From: Roseospira marina | GTDB taxonomy: Bacteria > Pseudomonadota > Alphaproteobacteria > Rhodospirillales > Rhodospirillaceae | NCBI RefSeq assembly: GCF_014197855.1 | Contig: NZ_JACIGJ010000023.1 | Coordinates: forward strand, 1 to 47,442 | Direction of reading: 5' to 3' | Length of the DNA stretch: 47,442 nt | Shown: positions 7,326 through 15,203 of the stretch, piece after piece | Numbering within the stretch: position 1 is the stretch's first letter | Layout of the letters: every line of letters starts with the position of its first letter | Position numbers and translations under genes: made by a program | The notes under the pieces: generated by a model | What the model was told of the DNA's origin: nothing | What the model saw: only the letters and a program-made list of their open reading frames with translations | Databases searched by the model: none

Positions 7326-8258
7326 TTATTCGGCGGCCTCGCTGATCTGTAGAATGGGATCCGCCGCGCCGGGCTGGCGGCCGTGCAGGTAATCGGCGGC
7401 GCGCTGGGCGTGGGCGGCGGCGGAGAAGATGGCCCGCTTGTCGGCCTTCAGGACGCCAAGCCAGTGGTCGATATAGGCGGCGTGATCCTCGCGGACGTGC
7501 AGCGTCAGGTCCAGATCGGCGCACAGGAACGCCGCCCCCAACTCGGCCACCAGTTCCTCGCGCGCATAGCCTTCGTCGCCGAAGGTCTTGCGCCCGAAAT
7601 CCCGGGCCAGGCGGTCGGGATGGCGAGTCGCGTGCGTTGCTTCATGCCCAAGGGTCGCATAAAAGCTGTCCGCGTCGCGGAAGGCCTCAATCGGCGGGAT
7701 TCGGATGCGGTCGAGCGCCACGTTGTAGCTGGCCTCGGTGCCGCCGGTGACGATCTGGACGCCGATATTGGCAAAGAACGCCTCGGCGTGGGCAATGCGC
7801 TCCGGCCCGTCGGCCCGGGGCTCGGGCTTGGTGTAGTAATGCGCGGGCAGGTCCTCGATCTGCTCGACGTTGAACACGCTGTACGCCTTCATGAAGGGGA
7901 TGTGCTGTTCGACGGTCTCGCCCGCGTCGGTCTCGTCCGTGCGGGTGATCGTGTTGGCGTAGACGACCGGCGAGCCCTTCTCGCCCTTGCGCACATGCGC
8001 GCCGAGCGCCAATGCCTGCCGGAAGGTCATCCACATGGGCGAAGCGAAGCCGTGTTCCATGGCGGCCGACCAGAGCATGAGGATGTTGATCCCCGCATAG
8101 GGCACGCCGTTGTGCCGGAGGGGCCGGTTGACCCGGCCGGCGGCGTGCTCGGCGCTCCAGGGCTTCTCCCACGGCCGAACGCCCTTTTCCAGTTCGGCGA
8201 TGATGCTGTCGGTGACCCGGGTGTAGATGTCCTGCCGAGGGGTGGTTTCGCGTGTCAT
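7326..8258 (-). CDS. ardC: ArdC-type antirestriction protein, zincin domain
   Basis: A 310-residue protein. The N-terminal ssDNA-binding ArdC/DUF1738 domain covers residues ~5-130 (YTRVTDSIIAELEKGVRPWE, then YAGINILMLW and FRQALALGAHVRKGEKG). The C-terminal zincin-like domain has GHEATHATRHPDR (HExxH-type zinc site) and REELVAELGAAFLC (third ligand). ArdC proteins carried by conjugative elements protect incoming single-stranded DNA from restriction. The start is ATG 8258 with AAAGGAGAC upstream. The leader carries hairpin copy 4 with a tandem duplication. The gene is complete, unlike its stub at 40190-40336. Confidence 0.9.
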   Translation of the reverse strand: MTRETTPRQDIYTRVTDSIIAELEKGVRPWEKPWSAEHAAGRVNRPLRHNGVPYAGINILMLWSAAMEHGFASPMWMTFRQALALGAHVRKGEKGSPVVYANTITRTDETDAGETVEQHIPFMKAYSVFNVEQIEDLPAHYYTKPEPRADGPERIAHAEAFFANIGVQIVTGGTEASYNVALDRIRIPPIEAFRDADSFYATLGHEATHATRHPDRLARDFGRKTFGDEGYAREELVAELGAAFLCADLDLTLHVREDHAAYIDHWLGVLKADKRAIFSAAAHAQRAADYLHGRQPGAADPILQISEAAE

Positions 8259-8285
8259 GGTCCGTCTCCTTTGGTTCGTGCGGTC

Positions 8286-8379
8286 GACGGGCCGGAGAAG
8301 GACCCTCCCTCTCCTCTTGAATCCGTCACGAAACCGAAGACTTGAATCCGTCACGAAACCGAAGACGTCCTCTTCCTCT
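8286..8379 (-). promoter_or_regulatory. Structured 5' leader, copy 4 (ardC), duplicated arm
   Basis: On the minus strand the outer stem is GACGG (8323-8327) with CCGTC (8286-8290, read in reverse), and the inner stem is GGAGA (8310-8314) with TCTCC (8294-8298). A 25-bp unit (8316-8340) is repeated exactly at 8341-8365. The 5' arm of the outer stem therefore exists twice, and two alternative outer stems are possible. The upstream box matches copy 3. There are 27 bases to the ATG. Confidence 0.75.
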
Positions 8380-8638
8380 GACTGCGTTGGCCGGGCGCGG
8401 GTGCTGATCGCTCGCGTGTCGGCGAATCCTCGTGGCGACGCTATCGCCGGCCTTGTGCCGCGCGGTCGGTCTGGACCGGAGCGGCCGGGTTCGGACCACC
8501 GTGCTGGTCTGATGATCCTTCCATGCGCGTGCGGGCGGGCCGCCGCCCACGGATGCCTTCTAACCCCATGATGATGTCGGGACGGGGCGAAAGGCTCCGA
8601 TGGGCGGGGCCTCCACACACGAGATGGAGGATACGACC

Positions 8639-8824
8639 ATGCACGGTCTCACCACATCCGATCTGGTCTGGCGACCGACCGCAGAGCTGCACGGCCTGCT
8701 GCGCGCGGCGTTCAACATGATCGCCGCCAGCACACCGGACAGCCCGAACCGCCGGGCGGCCCTCGCCGCAATCACGGCAATCCGCCGGGAACTGGCCCGG
8801 CGCGGGCCTAACCCGGGGCCATGA
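8639..8824 (+). CDS. Small conserved protein beside recombinase (61 aa)
   Basis: A 61-residue protein starting at ATG 8639, chosen for the GGAGG site at about 8626; a longer upstream start has no ribosome site. The sequence is helical (ELHGLLRAAFNMIAA, then RRAALAAITAIRRELARRG). Similar small proteins are found next to serine recombinases in alphaproteobacterial elements, and their role is unknown. It is the first of three plus-strand genes leading into the recombinase. Confidence 0.6.
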   Translation: MHGLTTSDLVWRPTAELHGLLRAAFNMIAASTPDSPNRRAALAAITAIRRELARRGPNPGP

Positions 8825-8910
8825 CCCGGGTCACCGACGGGCGGACCGCACATGCGGCCCGCCCGTTCGCGCGAGGAATTCCGGGGCCTGGGTCGGCCTA
8901 AACTGGCGCC

Positions 8911-9102
8911 ATGGACACGGCACGCACATCGCGACGGACGCGCGGCACGAAACGGGATGGGGACGGATCGGCGACCCTGGACCCCCGGGTGGTCGCGCTC
9001 GTCAAACTGCTTGCGCGACAGGCGGCGCAAGCGGAGTATGAACGTCTTCTCCGCACGCATATGTCTGCCAAGCCGCTCCCGCCGGAAGAGTCCGCGCCAT
9101 GA
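8911..9102 (+). CDS. Small protein coupled to recombinase (63 aa)
   Basis: A 63-residue protein with a basic N-terminus (RTSRRTRGTKRDG) and a helix (DPRVVALVKLLARQAAQAEY). Its stop codon overlaps the recombinase start (ATGA at 9099-9102), so the two are translationally coupled. It may be an accessory or directionality factor for the recombinase, but this rests on position only. I do not recognise the family. Confidence 0.55.
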   Translation: MDTARTSRRTRGTKRDGDGSATLDPRVVALVKLLARQAAQAEYERLLRTHMSAKPLPPEESAP

Positions 9103-10799
9103 CGACCGCCTCGATCTACGCCCGCTATTCCTCGGACCTGCAACGGGAAGCGTCCATTGACGATCAGGTCAGGATTTGCAGAGAACGCCTGACCCGCGAA
9201 GGCTGGCGGCTGCATCAGGTCTATTCCGACCGGGAGATTTCCGGTTCGAACCTGCTGCGCGCGGGCGTGCAGGCGCTGATGGCCGATGCCGGGCGCGGGC
9301 ATTTCAACATCGTGGTCGCCGAAAGCCTCGACCGCCTCTCCCGCGATCAGGAGGACATCGCCGCGCTCTACAAGCGCTTGTCCTTCGCGGGCGTCAAGAT
9401 CGTCACGCTGTCCGAGGGCGAGATCAACGAGTTGCATATCGGCCTGAAAGGCACGATGGGCGCGCTGTACCTGAAGGACCTCGCCGACAAGACCCGCCGG
9501 GGCCTGCGCGGGCGCGTCGAGGCCGGAAAGTCCGGCGGCGGCCTGACCTACGGCTACGACGTCGTGAAGGCGCTCGACGCCAACGGCGAGCCGATCCGGG
9601 GTGAGCGCACCATCAACGAAGATCAGGCCCGCATTGTCCGCCGCATTTTCGAGGAATACGCCATCGGTCGATCCTCGCGCACGATTGCCGTGGACCTGAA
9701 CAAGGACGGCGTGCCCGGCCCTTCGGGCAGGGAATGGGGCCACAGCACGATCAACGGCAACCGCGAGCGCGGCACCGGCATCCTGAACAACGAACTCTAT
9801 ATCGGCCGTCTGGTCTGGAATCGCCTGCGCTATGTCAAGGACCCCATGACCGGCAAGCGGGTCTCGCGCCTGAACCCGGAAGAGGACTGGATTATCCAGG
9901 ACGTCCCCGAGATGCGGATCGTCGATCAGGACCTCTGGGACCGGGTGAAGGCGCGGCAGCAGAAGACGGGCGTGGATACGCGCGGCAAGGCCTCCAGGGG
10001 CGATGCGCCCGCCACGGCTGCGCCGAACGATGGCTTCTGGAACCGGCGTCGCCCGAAAACTCTGTTCTCGGGTCTACTCAAGTGCGGGGTGTGCGGCGGC
10101 GGTTTTGTGAAGATCAGCACCGAGCATTTCGGCTGCGCCACGGCCCGCAACAAGGGCACCTGCGCCAACATGCGCACCATCCGCCGCGACCGGATGGAAG
10201 AGACCATCCTGTCGGGGCTCCGGAATCACCTGATAGACCCGGCGCTGTATGAGGTGTTCGCGGAGGAGTTCACCAAACACGCCAACCGCCTGCGCATGGA
10301 GCACAACGCCACGCTGGCCGGGTACAAGGCGGAGCTGGAGCGGATCGACCGGCGCATCAAGAAGCTGATCGACGCCGTCGCGGACGGCATGCCGGGCAGC
10401 GTCGTCAAGGACGAGATGATCGCGCTTGCCGACCGCAAAGAGGACCTGAAGCATCGTCTCGCCACGACGGACGAAGCACCGACGCTCCTGCACCCCAATA
10501 TGGCCAAGCTGTACCGCGAGCGGATCGCCGCGCTGGCCGAAGCGCTGAACCAGCCGGACCAGCAGACCGAAGCGGCGGACATCATCCGCACGCTCGTCGA
10601 CCGCATCGACCTGCGGCCCGACGAGGGCGATCCGAAGGGCCTGGTGATCGACCTTCATGGCGCGCTGGCGGGCATCCTAAGCCTTTGCGCGGAAAGCAAA
10701 AAGGCCCCCGCTGTCTCCAGCGAGGGCCCAAGGATGCTTGAACAGCAAATAAAGGTGGTTGCGGGGAGAGGATTTGAACCTCTGACCTTCAGGTTATGA
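9099..10799 (+). CDS. Large serine recombinase
   Basis: A 566-residue protein. Residues ~3-145 are the resolvase catalytic domain: IYARYSSDLQREASIDDQ with the nucleophilic Ser of YSS, and SLDRLSRDQEDIA with the conserved Arg pair. Residues ~160-270 are the Recombinase domain (GYDVVKALD, then ARIVRRIFEEYAIGRSSRTI). Residues ~310-355 are the zinc ribbon (CGVCGGG, then C and C about 20 residues on). A coiled-coil region follows (~375-460). Such enzymes integrate and excise ICEs and phages. The last ~14 residues (VVAGRGFEPLTFRL) are encoded by a tRNA-derived attachment sequence, so the natural C-terminus has been altered by, or evolved with, the att site. It reads outward to the element edge. Confidence 0.92.
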   Translation: MTTASIYARYSSDLQREASIDDQVRICRERLTREGWRLHQVYSDREISGSNLLRAGVQALMADAGRGHFNIVVAESLDRLSRDQEDIAALYKRLSFAGVKIVTLSEGEINELHIGLKGTMGALYLKDLADKTRRGLRGRVEAGKSGGGLTYGYDVVKALDANGEPIRGERTINEDQARIVRRIFEEYAIGRSSRTIAVDLNKDGVPGPSGREWGHSTINGNRERGTGILNNELYIGRLVWNRLRYVKDPMTGKRVSRLNPEEDWIIQDVPEMRIVDQDLWDRVKARQQKTGVDTRGKASRGDAPATAAPNDGFWNRRRPKTLFSGLLKCGVCGGGFVKISTEHFGCATARNKGTCANMRTIRRDRMEETILSGLRNHLIDPALYEVFAEEFTKHANRLRMEHNATLAGYKAELERIDRRIKKLIDAVADGMPGSVVKDEMIALADRKEDLKHRLATTDEAPTLLHPNMAKLYRERIAALAEALNQPDQQTEAADIIRTLVDRIDLRPDEGDPKGLVIDLHGALAGILSLCAESKKAPAVSSEGPRMLEQQIKVVAGRGFEPLTFRL

Positions 10800-10800
10800 G
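10756..10800 (-). other. Attachment-site scar: 3' end of tRNA-fMet gene
   Basis: The minus strand of these 45 bases reads as the 3' part of an initiator tRNA: anticodon loop CTCATAAC, 3' anticodon strand CTG, variable AAGGTC, T-arm AGAGG-TTCAAAT-CCTCT, acceptor strand CCCCGC and the ending AACCA. The 5' half is absent; bases to the right (10801 on) do not resemble D-arm or acceptor. It is therefore not a working tRNA but the duplicated 3' end left by integration into a tRNA-fMet gene. It lies between a serine recombinase and a tyrosine integrase. Confidence 0.85.
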
Positions 10801-10852
10801 TTCTACAATTACTTCTACGGCAAAATACTTCCATATGCGGTAACGTGCGATA

Positions 10853-10882
10853 AAGCCCTGTTTCGGGCTCATTTTCCGATTT
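10853..10882 (+). terminator. Possible terminator after recombinase
   Basis: AGCCC and GGGCT form a short stem around a TGTTTC loop (about 10855-10870), followed by CATTTTCCGATTTT. The stem is short and the T-run is interrupted, so this is only a weak candidate for ending the recombinase transcript. Confidence 0.35.
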
Positions 10883-11003
10883 TCTGCTTGTCGCCCATTT
10901 ACGCCCTTGTTACCCTGAACTTGCTCTCTTCTGCTACCTATGTGTTGCCCGTCGGGACCGTCAGGAGAGATGCCTGAAGGTCGTGCGGCGCGGGAGGCAG
11001 ACC

Positions 11004-12245
11004 ATGGCAAGGATCACGAAACGAGTGGTGGACAGCCTGACGCCGGGCCCCCGAGACGTCATCCATTGGGATGATGAGCTACGTGGGTTCGGCGTGCGGG
11101 TCTGGCCGACCGGGCGGAAGGTCTATGTCGCCATGACGCGGGTGAAGGGCCGCCTGCGCAAGGTGACCATTGGGTCGCACGGCACCATGACGCCGGATCA
11201 GGCACGCACCCGCGCACTCGAGATCATCTCCGAGGCCAAGGCCGGACGCGACCCCGTCCGCGACGCCGATCTGGCCCGCAAGGCGCCGACCATGCGCGGC
11301 CTCGGAGACCGCTTCCTGGCCGAGCACGTCGCCGTGCGCTGCAAGCCGTCGACCCAGTCGGAATACAAGCGCGCGGTCGAATTGTTCATCAACCCGGCGT
11401 TGGGACCACGCCGCATCACCGACATCGAACGCCGCGACATCGCCGACCTGCATCATTCCCTCCGGCACATTCCGTACCAGGCCAACCGGACGCTGGGCGT
11501 GCTGTCGAAGATGTTCAATCTGGCGGAGGTCTGGGGCCTGCGGCCCGATGGCAGCAATCCGTGCCGCCATGTGGCCAAGTACCCGGAGCGCAAGCGCGAG
11601 CGGTTCCTTTCGCCCGAAGAGTTCGCCGCCCTTGGCGAGGTTCTCCGCGATGCCGAACGGGATGGGTCGGAAACGCCCTCGGCGATCGCCGCCATCCGCC
11701 TGCTGGCCCTGACCGGCTGCCGGCTGAACGAGATCATGACCCTGCGCTGGGAGCATGTCGACCTGCGCAACCGGGCGCTGCGGCTGCCGGAGTCAAAGAC
11801 GGGTGCCAAGGTGGTGCATTTCGGCGAGACGGTGGCCGCCGTGTTGCGGGGCATTGAGCGCGTCGACGGGAACCCGTGGGTCATCACCGGCCGGAAAGAG
11901 GGTTCGCGGCTCACCGACCTGCAGCATCCATGGCGGCGCATCCGCGCCAGCGCCGGCCTGAACGACGTGCGCCTCCAAGACCTGCGCCATTCCTTCGCCA
12001 GTGGCGCGCTGAGCCTCGGTGAAGGGCTGCCGATGATCGGCAAGCTGCTGGGCCACAGTCAGGTCCAGACCACGGCCCGCTACGCCCACCTTGCCGACCA
12101 TCCGGTCAAAGCTGCCGCCGGAAAGGTCTCGGACTACGTTGGGGCAGCAATGATGGGTGGCCGAGATCGGGTGGCGGCGCATTACAATTCTGAAAGAGGC
12201 CTGAATAAAAACAATGGAATGAATACAGAAAGAGGCAAGCCTTAA
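11004..12245 (+). CDS. int: P4-type tyrosine integrase
   Basis: A 413-residue protein starting at ATG 11004, with GGGAGG at 10992-10997. The N-terminal DUF4102-like domain (VVDSLTPGPRDVIHWDDELRG, then FGVRVWPTGRKVYV) marks the P4/CP4 integrase class. The SAM-like core-binding domain spans ~90-180. The catalytic domain has the Arg of TGCRLNEIMTLRW, the motif RLQDLRHSFAS (H-x-x-R type box: D-LRH), and the tyrosine in LGHSQVQTTARYAHL. These integrases use tRNA genes as targets, which fits the tRNA-fMet fragment about 200 bp upstream. The C-terminal ~35 residues are an unusual polar extension in a locally AT-rich stretch. Confidence 0.93.
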   Translation: MARITKRVVDSLTPGPRDVIHWDDELRGFGVRVWPTGRKVYVAMTRVKGRLRKVTIGSHGTMTPDQARTRALEIISEAKAGRDPVRDADLARKAPTMRGLGDRFLAEHVAVRCKPSTQSEYKRAVELFINPALGPRRITDIERRDIADLHHSLRHIPYQANRTLGVLSKMFNLAEVWGLRPDGSNPCRHVAKYPERKRERFLSPEEFAALGEVLRDAERDGSETPSAIAAIRLLALTGCRLNEIMTLRWEHVDLRNRALRLPESKTGAKVVHFGETVAAVLRGIERVDGNPWVITGRKEGSRLTDLQHPWRRIRASAGLNDVRLQDLRHSFASGALSLGEGLPMIGKLLGHSQVQTTARYAHLADHPVKAAAGKVSDYVGAAMMGGRDRVAAHYNSERGLNKNNGMNTERGKP

Positions 12246-12347
12246 AAAAAGCAAAAAATACTTTTGGCCGATTGAACGTGCGTGCCGTCAATACCATATA
12301 GAAAATGCTGGCAAATCATTGCCGGCATGACCCGAAAAGGGGCACTC

Positions 12348-12497
12348 ATGTCTTTCAAAACATTCTCTCAATCGCAGCCCAGCGCAAATAAGGACAAGTC
12401 GGATGACAAGGCGGCGGGTGCGCCGGCCGCCGGGAAACCGGCCGCCCAGCCCCCCGAAAAAGAGGGCGATGTGGCTTCGGCGCAGAGGCCGAAGTGA
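12348..12497 (+). CDS. Small Ala/Pro-rich protein (49 aa)
   Basis: A 49-residue hydrophilic, disordered-looking protein (MSFKTFSQ, then KDKSDDKAAGAPAAG). The start is supported by AAGGGG 5-6 bases before ATG 12348. I cannot name the family; short low-complexity proteins like this often sit among alphaproteobacterial stress genes. Expression is uncertain. Confidence 0.45.
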   Translation: MSFKTFSQSQPSANKDKSDDKAAGAPAAGKPAAQPPEKEGDVASAQRPK

Positions 12498-12570
12498 CGG
12501 GACTCGGAAGGGGGGCGCCCCCTCCGCCTGCCTCCCCCCCGCCGGGATCGTCGCGACGCGGAGTTCGCGG

Positions 12571-12867
12571 ATGACCGTCCGCACATCAAAGAAAACCGTC
12601 GCCTTCGCAAACCCCTTCACTCTCGGTGATTTCGACGAGCTTCTCCAGCCCGGGACCTACGACGTGGAAACGGACGAGGAACGACTGGAGGGCGTGTCGT
12701 TCGAAGCCTATCGACGGGTACAAACCCTGGTCCACCTGCCCGCGACACCTGCAACTCCTGGGCGGTCGCGAACGCTGACGGTCGATCCCGATGACCTGGC
12801 GGCAGCCCTGGCGCGCGATGCGGCGGTGTCGATCCAGACCGCGCCAGAGCCGCCGACAGCCCGCTAA
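12571..12867 (+). CDS. Conserved hypothetical protein (98 aa)
   Basis: A 98-residue protein. The core (FANPFTLGDFDELLQPGTYD, then VETDEERLEGVSFEAYRRV) resembles a small conserved hypothetical family widespread in alphaproteobacteria, here with a diverged C-terminal tail. It has no signal peptide or catalytic motif. The ribosome site before ATG 12571 is weak (GGAG ~10 bases upstream). It lies downstream of the integrase and ends just before the convergent Crp/Fnr gene. Confidence 0.65.
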   Translation: MTVRTSKKTVAFANPFTLGDFDELLQPGTYDVETDEERLEGVSFEAYRRVQTLVHLPATPATPGRSRTLTVDPDDLAAALARDAAVSIQTAPEPPTAR

Positions 12868-12920
12868 ACGGCCCGCTCAGCGTATCCAGAGATGCGATCC
12901 CGGACACCGCCGCGCGGACA

Positions 12921-13724
12921 TCACGTTCCGGGATGGCCGTGCCCGGACTGGCCGTGATTGAGATAACCGCTGTCGAAGCCGGCCAAGTCCTCAAGCCCCG
13001 CCAAGTCGAGAATAATCACCTGTTGGGCCTTGAGCGTGATGAGCCCGCGTTCACGCAATTGCCTGAGAATGCGGTTGACATGGATGGCGCTGAGCCCCAG
13101 CGCGTCGGCCAAAACGTATTGATTGAGAGGGCACGCGAACCCGTTGTTCGTCACCCTGCCGATCAAGGCGAGGCGTTGCCCCAGTTCCAGAAAGAAGTGC
13201 GCCGTCCGCTCGATGGCGCTTCGCCGCCCGATATTCACCAGATGCTCGACCACCATCGCCTCGTCACGGGAGGTGGCCCACATGATGGCCGTGGCCAGAC
13301 GTGGAAAGTCCTGGAAAATCTGGATCATTCTTTGCTGAGACACTTCGCTGATGACGGCGTCGGTCAGGCTCTCGAAAGAATGATCGGAGGTGCGCAACAA
13401 GATACTGCGCAATCCCATGAAATCACCGGGAAGCGGGAAGCCGATAATCTGCCGGCTACCGTCGGGAACGATTTTGTAGCAGTTGGCCCAGCCCTCAAGA
13501 AGCAGCCATGCGCGATGGTCCTGCTGCCCCTCGTATACGATTTCCGTTTGCGGCGCCACGCTGCGACGGATGGATTCCAGTTCGGCAACGCACCGCAACT
13601 CGTCCGGCATCAGCGGCATGAAAGAGCCAAGCTTTCTCGCCAAGGGGCTTTCGCTTGCGGACAAGGGTCGTGCTCCCGGGTCGCACCGTCGGCACCAAGC
13701 CAACAGGCTATCCCAGATTAGCAC
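12921..13724 (-). CDS. Crp/Fnr-family transcriptional regulator
   Basis: Up to 267 residues. The cyclic-nucleotide-binding-type beta-barrel spans residues ~35-150 (EIVYEGQQDHRAWLLLEGWA, then IGFPLPGDFMGLRSIL). A dimer helix follows (VEHLVNIGRRSAIERTAHFFLE), then the Crp-type HTH (NQYVLADALGLSAIHVNRIL, ~205-235). The four-cysteine Fe-S pattern of Fnr is absent, so oxygen sensing of that kind is unlikely. The GTG start at 13724 has no ribosome site; a TTG at 13664 preceded by GGGAG may be the real start, giving ~247 residues. It is divergent from the small gene at 13817. Confidence 0.88.
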   Translation of the reverse strand: MLIWDSLLAWCRRCDPGARPLSASESPLARKLGSFMPLMPDELRCVAELESIRRSVAPQTEIVYEGQQDHRAWLLLEGWANCYKIVPDGSRQIIGFPLPGDFMGLRSILLRTSDHSFESLTDAVISEVSQQRMIQIFQDFPRLATAIMWATSRDEAMVVEHLVNIGRRSAIERTAHFFLELGQRLALIGRVTNNGFACPLNQYVLADALGLSAIHVNRILRQLRERGLITLKAQQVIILDLAGLEDLAGFDSGYLNHGQSGHGHPGT

Positions 13725-13816
13725 GCGGCGCCACGGGACGCGCTAGGCTTTCTCGTACAGTCGCCCTGGAGCGCGGCACGGCATCCCGCCAGACCCCACC
13801 TCCTTGAGGACCGCAC

Positions 13817-14053
13817 GTGAAACCTGATCCCGATATCGCCGGTTTGGCGGCCCTGTCCATCTGCGAATCGCTGCTGCTGTCAATGACCGACCTTGAGATC
13901 ATCGACCGCGACGAGGCCCACGCGATCCTTGAGGACGCCGCCACGGCCCATCGCAGAGCCATGGAGGAGGCCACCAATCAGCAGGTGCATCGGGACGTCG
14001 CCGACCTGATCGAACGCATCATCAAGGGCAGGAACTCGACCCGGCCCCTCTAG
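13817..14053 (+). CDS. Small helical conserved protein (78 aa)
   Basis: A 78-residue protein with a GTG start and TTGAGGA 6-7 bases upstream. It is acidic and helical (GLAALSICESLLLSMTDLEI, then IDRDEAHAILEDAATAHRRA). It is probably a conserved hypothetical found next to Crp/Fnr regulators, and I cannot assign a function. Its TAG stop is the first three bases of the palindromic repeat that begins at 14050, so the repeat inserted at the gene's very end. Confidence 0.6.
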   Translation: MKPDPDIAGLAALSICESLLLSMTDLEIIDRDEAHAILEDAATAHRRAMEEATNQQVHRDVADLIERIIKGRNSTRPL

Positions 14054-14125
14054 TGTCCCGAATCCGAAGTTCGCCCTCTTTTTCGGTAAGCGTCAAACGA
14101 ACTTCGGATTCGATCAGGACGCTAG
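14050..14125. repeat. 76-bp palindromic element with CTAG ends
   Basis: The outer arms CTAGTGTCC (14050-14058) and GGACGCTAG (14117-14125) pair with one G-T. The inner arms GAATCCGAAGTTCG (14060-14073) and CGAACTTCGGATTC (14098-14111) are exact complements. The CTAG ends and near-perfect symmetry suggest a miniature mobile or REP-like unit. It supplies the stop codon of the upstream gene. Confidence 0.7.
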
Positions 14126-14154
14126 TAAATAATTGATTCTATTGTGGTTTATGG

Positions 14155-14204
14155 ATTTGAAGTTCCTATGCGCGCGCGCAGAAATGGTAGTAGGAACTTT
14201 AAAT
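14155..14204. repeat. Inverted repeat flanking a GC run
   Basis: ATTTGAAGTTCCTA (14155-14168) pairs with TAGGAACTTTAAAT (14191-14204) with one G-T wobble. A further GTGGT/ACCAC pair lies just outside. The loop holds an alternating GCGCGCGC run. The arms share the AAGTTC core with the neighbouring element at 14050, hinting at related origin. Confidence 0.6.
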
Positions 14205-14275
14205 TCACCACACTAAAGCAAATCCCGAGCGATCGGGAATAGATCGCCCCCCACAAAACCGGGGACGAATTGCGT

Positions 14276-14329
14276 AAATAAAAAAAGATAGAGCGTTTTA
14301 CGTGACCCAAATGTCACGCAGAACGCTCT
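14276..14329 (-). terminator. Strong Rho-independent terminator, minus strand
   Basis: AGAGCGTT (14290-14297) pairs with AACGCTCT (14322-14329). Nested inside, CGTGAC (14301-14306) pairs with GTCACG (14313-14318). On the minus strand the hairpin is followed by an ATCTTTTTTTATTT tract. No minus-strand protein gene ends here, so it either terminates an unannotated small RNA from about 14330-14480 or is a transferred relic. Confidence 0.65.
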
Positions 14330-14837
14330 CGTGTTCGCCCATGCGGCCTGCCTGAAAGGGGGTCTGTCCATGCATTTGCTGCTCACCACTTCCCGGTTAC
14401 CCGAACGCTGCTGGAGCTTCAAATAAACGGTGGACCCTGTGCTGCCGGGCACGCGCTCGGTATCGGCCCAAACGTCTCATGGAGACGCAAGCGAGGCTTA
14501 CGCTGCGGTTTCACACCAATGAGCCGACCTGCCTGAACCAAGTTGACCGCCGGCTGGATCCCCTGAAAGCCTATGGGGACAGCCTTTCCATCATGGCGGA
14601 CGAACACCTGTGGGGTCGGTTTACCACCGATACGTCAGTGTTTCATCTCGTGCTGCCGGACCGAGCACCCTATGCGGTCGGACGTGCCGGGGCATGACAC
14701 GACGTGACAGGCGCACCCCGACCCTCGGTCGCCGCGCGCGTCCGGACTCGACCGGGCGTCGGACGCCTGACCCGACCGCCACCGCGCCGAGGGCCACCCG
14801 CAAGAGCCGGTACCCCTGAGCCAAAGGAGACCAGGAC

Positions 14838-15023
14838 ATGGAACGCCAACAGATCGACACCGCCCACCTGGACACGGACACGCCCATCACGGACGCCGAA
14901 ATGCGCTGCGCCGGGGTCACGCGTGTTTCAACCGATGTATTCCACTATCGGGAATACAAGTACACGAACCTGAAGGACGCCATGGCACAGGCGAAACGCG
15001 ATGCCGACGAGAAGAACCGTTAA
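14838..15023 (+). CDS. Small conserved hypothetical (61 aa)
   Basis: A 61-residue protein with AAAGGAGACC about 8 bases before ATG 14838. The motif FHYREYKYTNLKDAMAQAKR recurs in small alphaproteobacterial proteins of unknown function as I recall it. It is acidic at the N-terminus and basic at the end, with no membrane span. It is the first of four same-strand small genes. Confidence 0.65.
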   Translation: MERQQIDTAHLDTDTPITDAEMRCAGVTRVSTDVFHYREYKYTNLKDAMAQAKRDADEKNR

Positions 15024-15203
15024 GAACCGTCAATCGCCGACTGGATCGTTTCGGGGCGCTCGCCCCATCGATCCCCCCTCAACCAGGAAGGGGCCGAAGC
15101 GTTCGACATGGAAAACCATGACAAAGCCAATTGTCGGACGTGCATCAAGACACGCGGGCACGCTTGTTGCCACCGCCAAAATTCAGAGCAAGGAGATTCG
15201 GCC

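Larger units (their letters stand above)
14126..14837. other. Gene-poor stretch with palindromes
   Basis: About 700 bases without a convincing gene. It holds a hairpin at 14155-14204 and a terminator-like hairpin at 14290-14329. A 72-codon ORF at 14479-14697 lacks a ribosome site and has no recognisable family; I do not call it, although its final third looks somewhat protein-like. Confidence 0.6.

Noticed and set aside
10756-10880. A complete tRNA gene at the att scar
   Set aside because: Only the 3' half matches; no D-arm or 5' acceptor strand can be found to the right.
14479-14697. 72-codon plus-strand ORF
   Set aside because: No ribosome site and no recognisable family; kept only as a note in the gap description.
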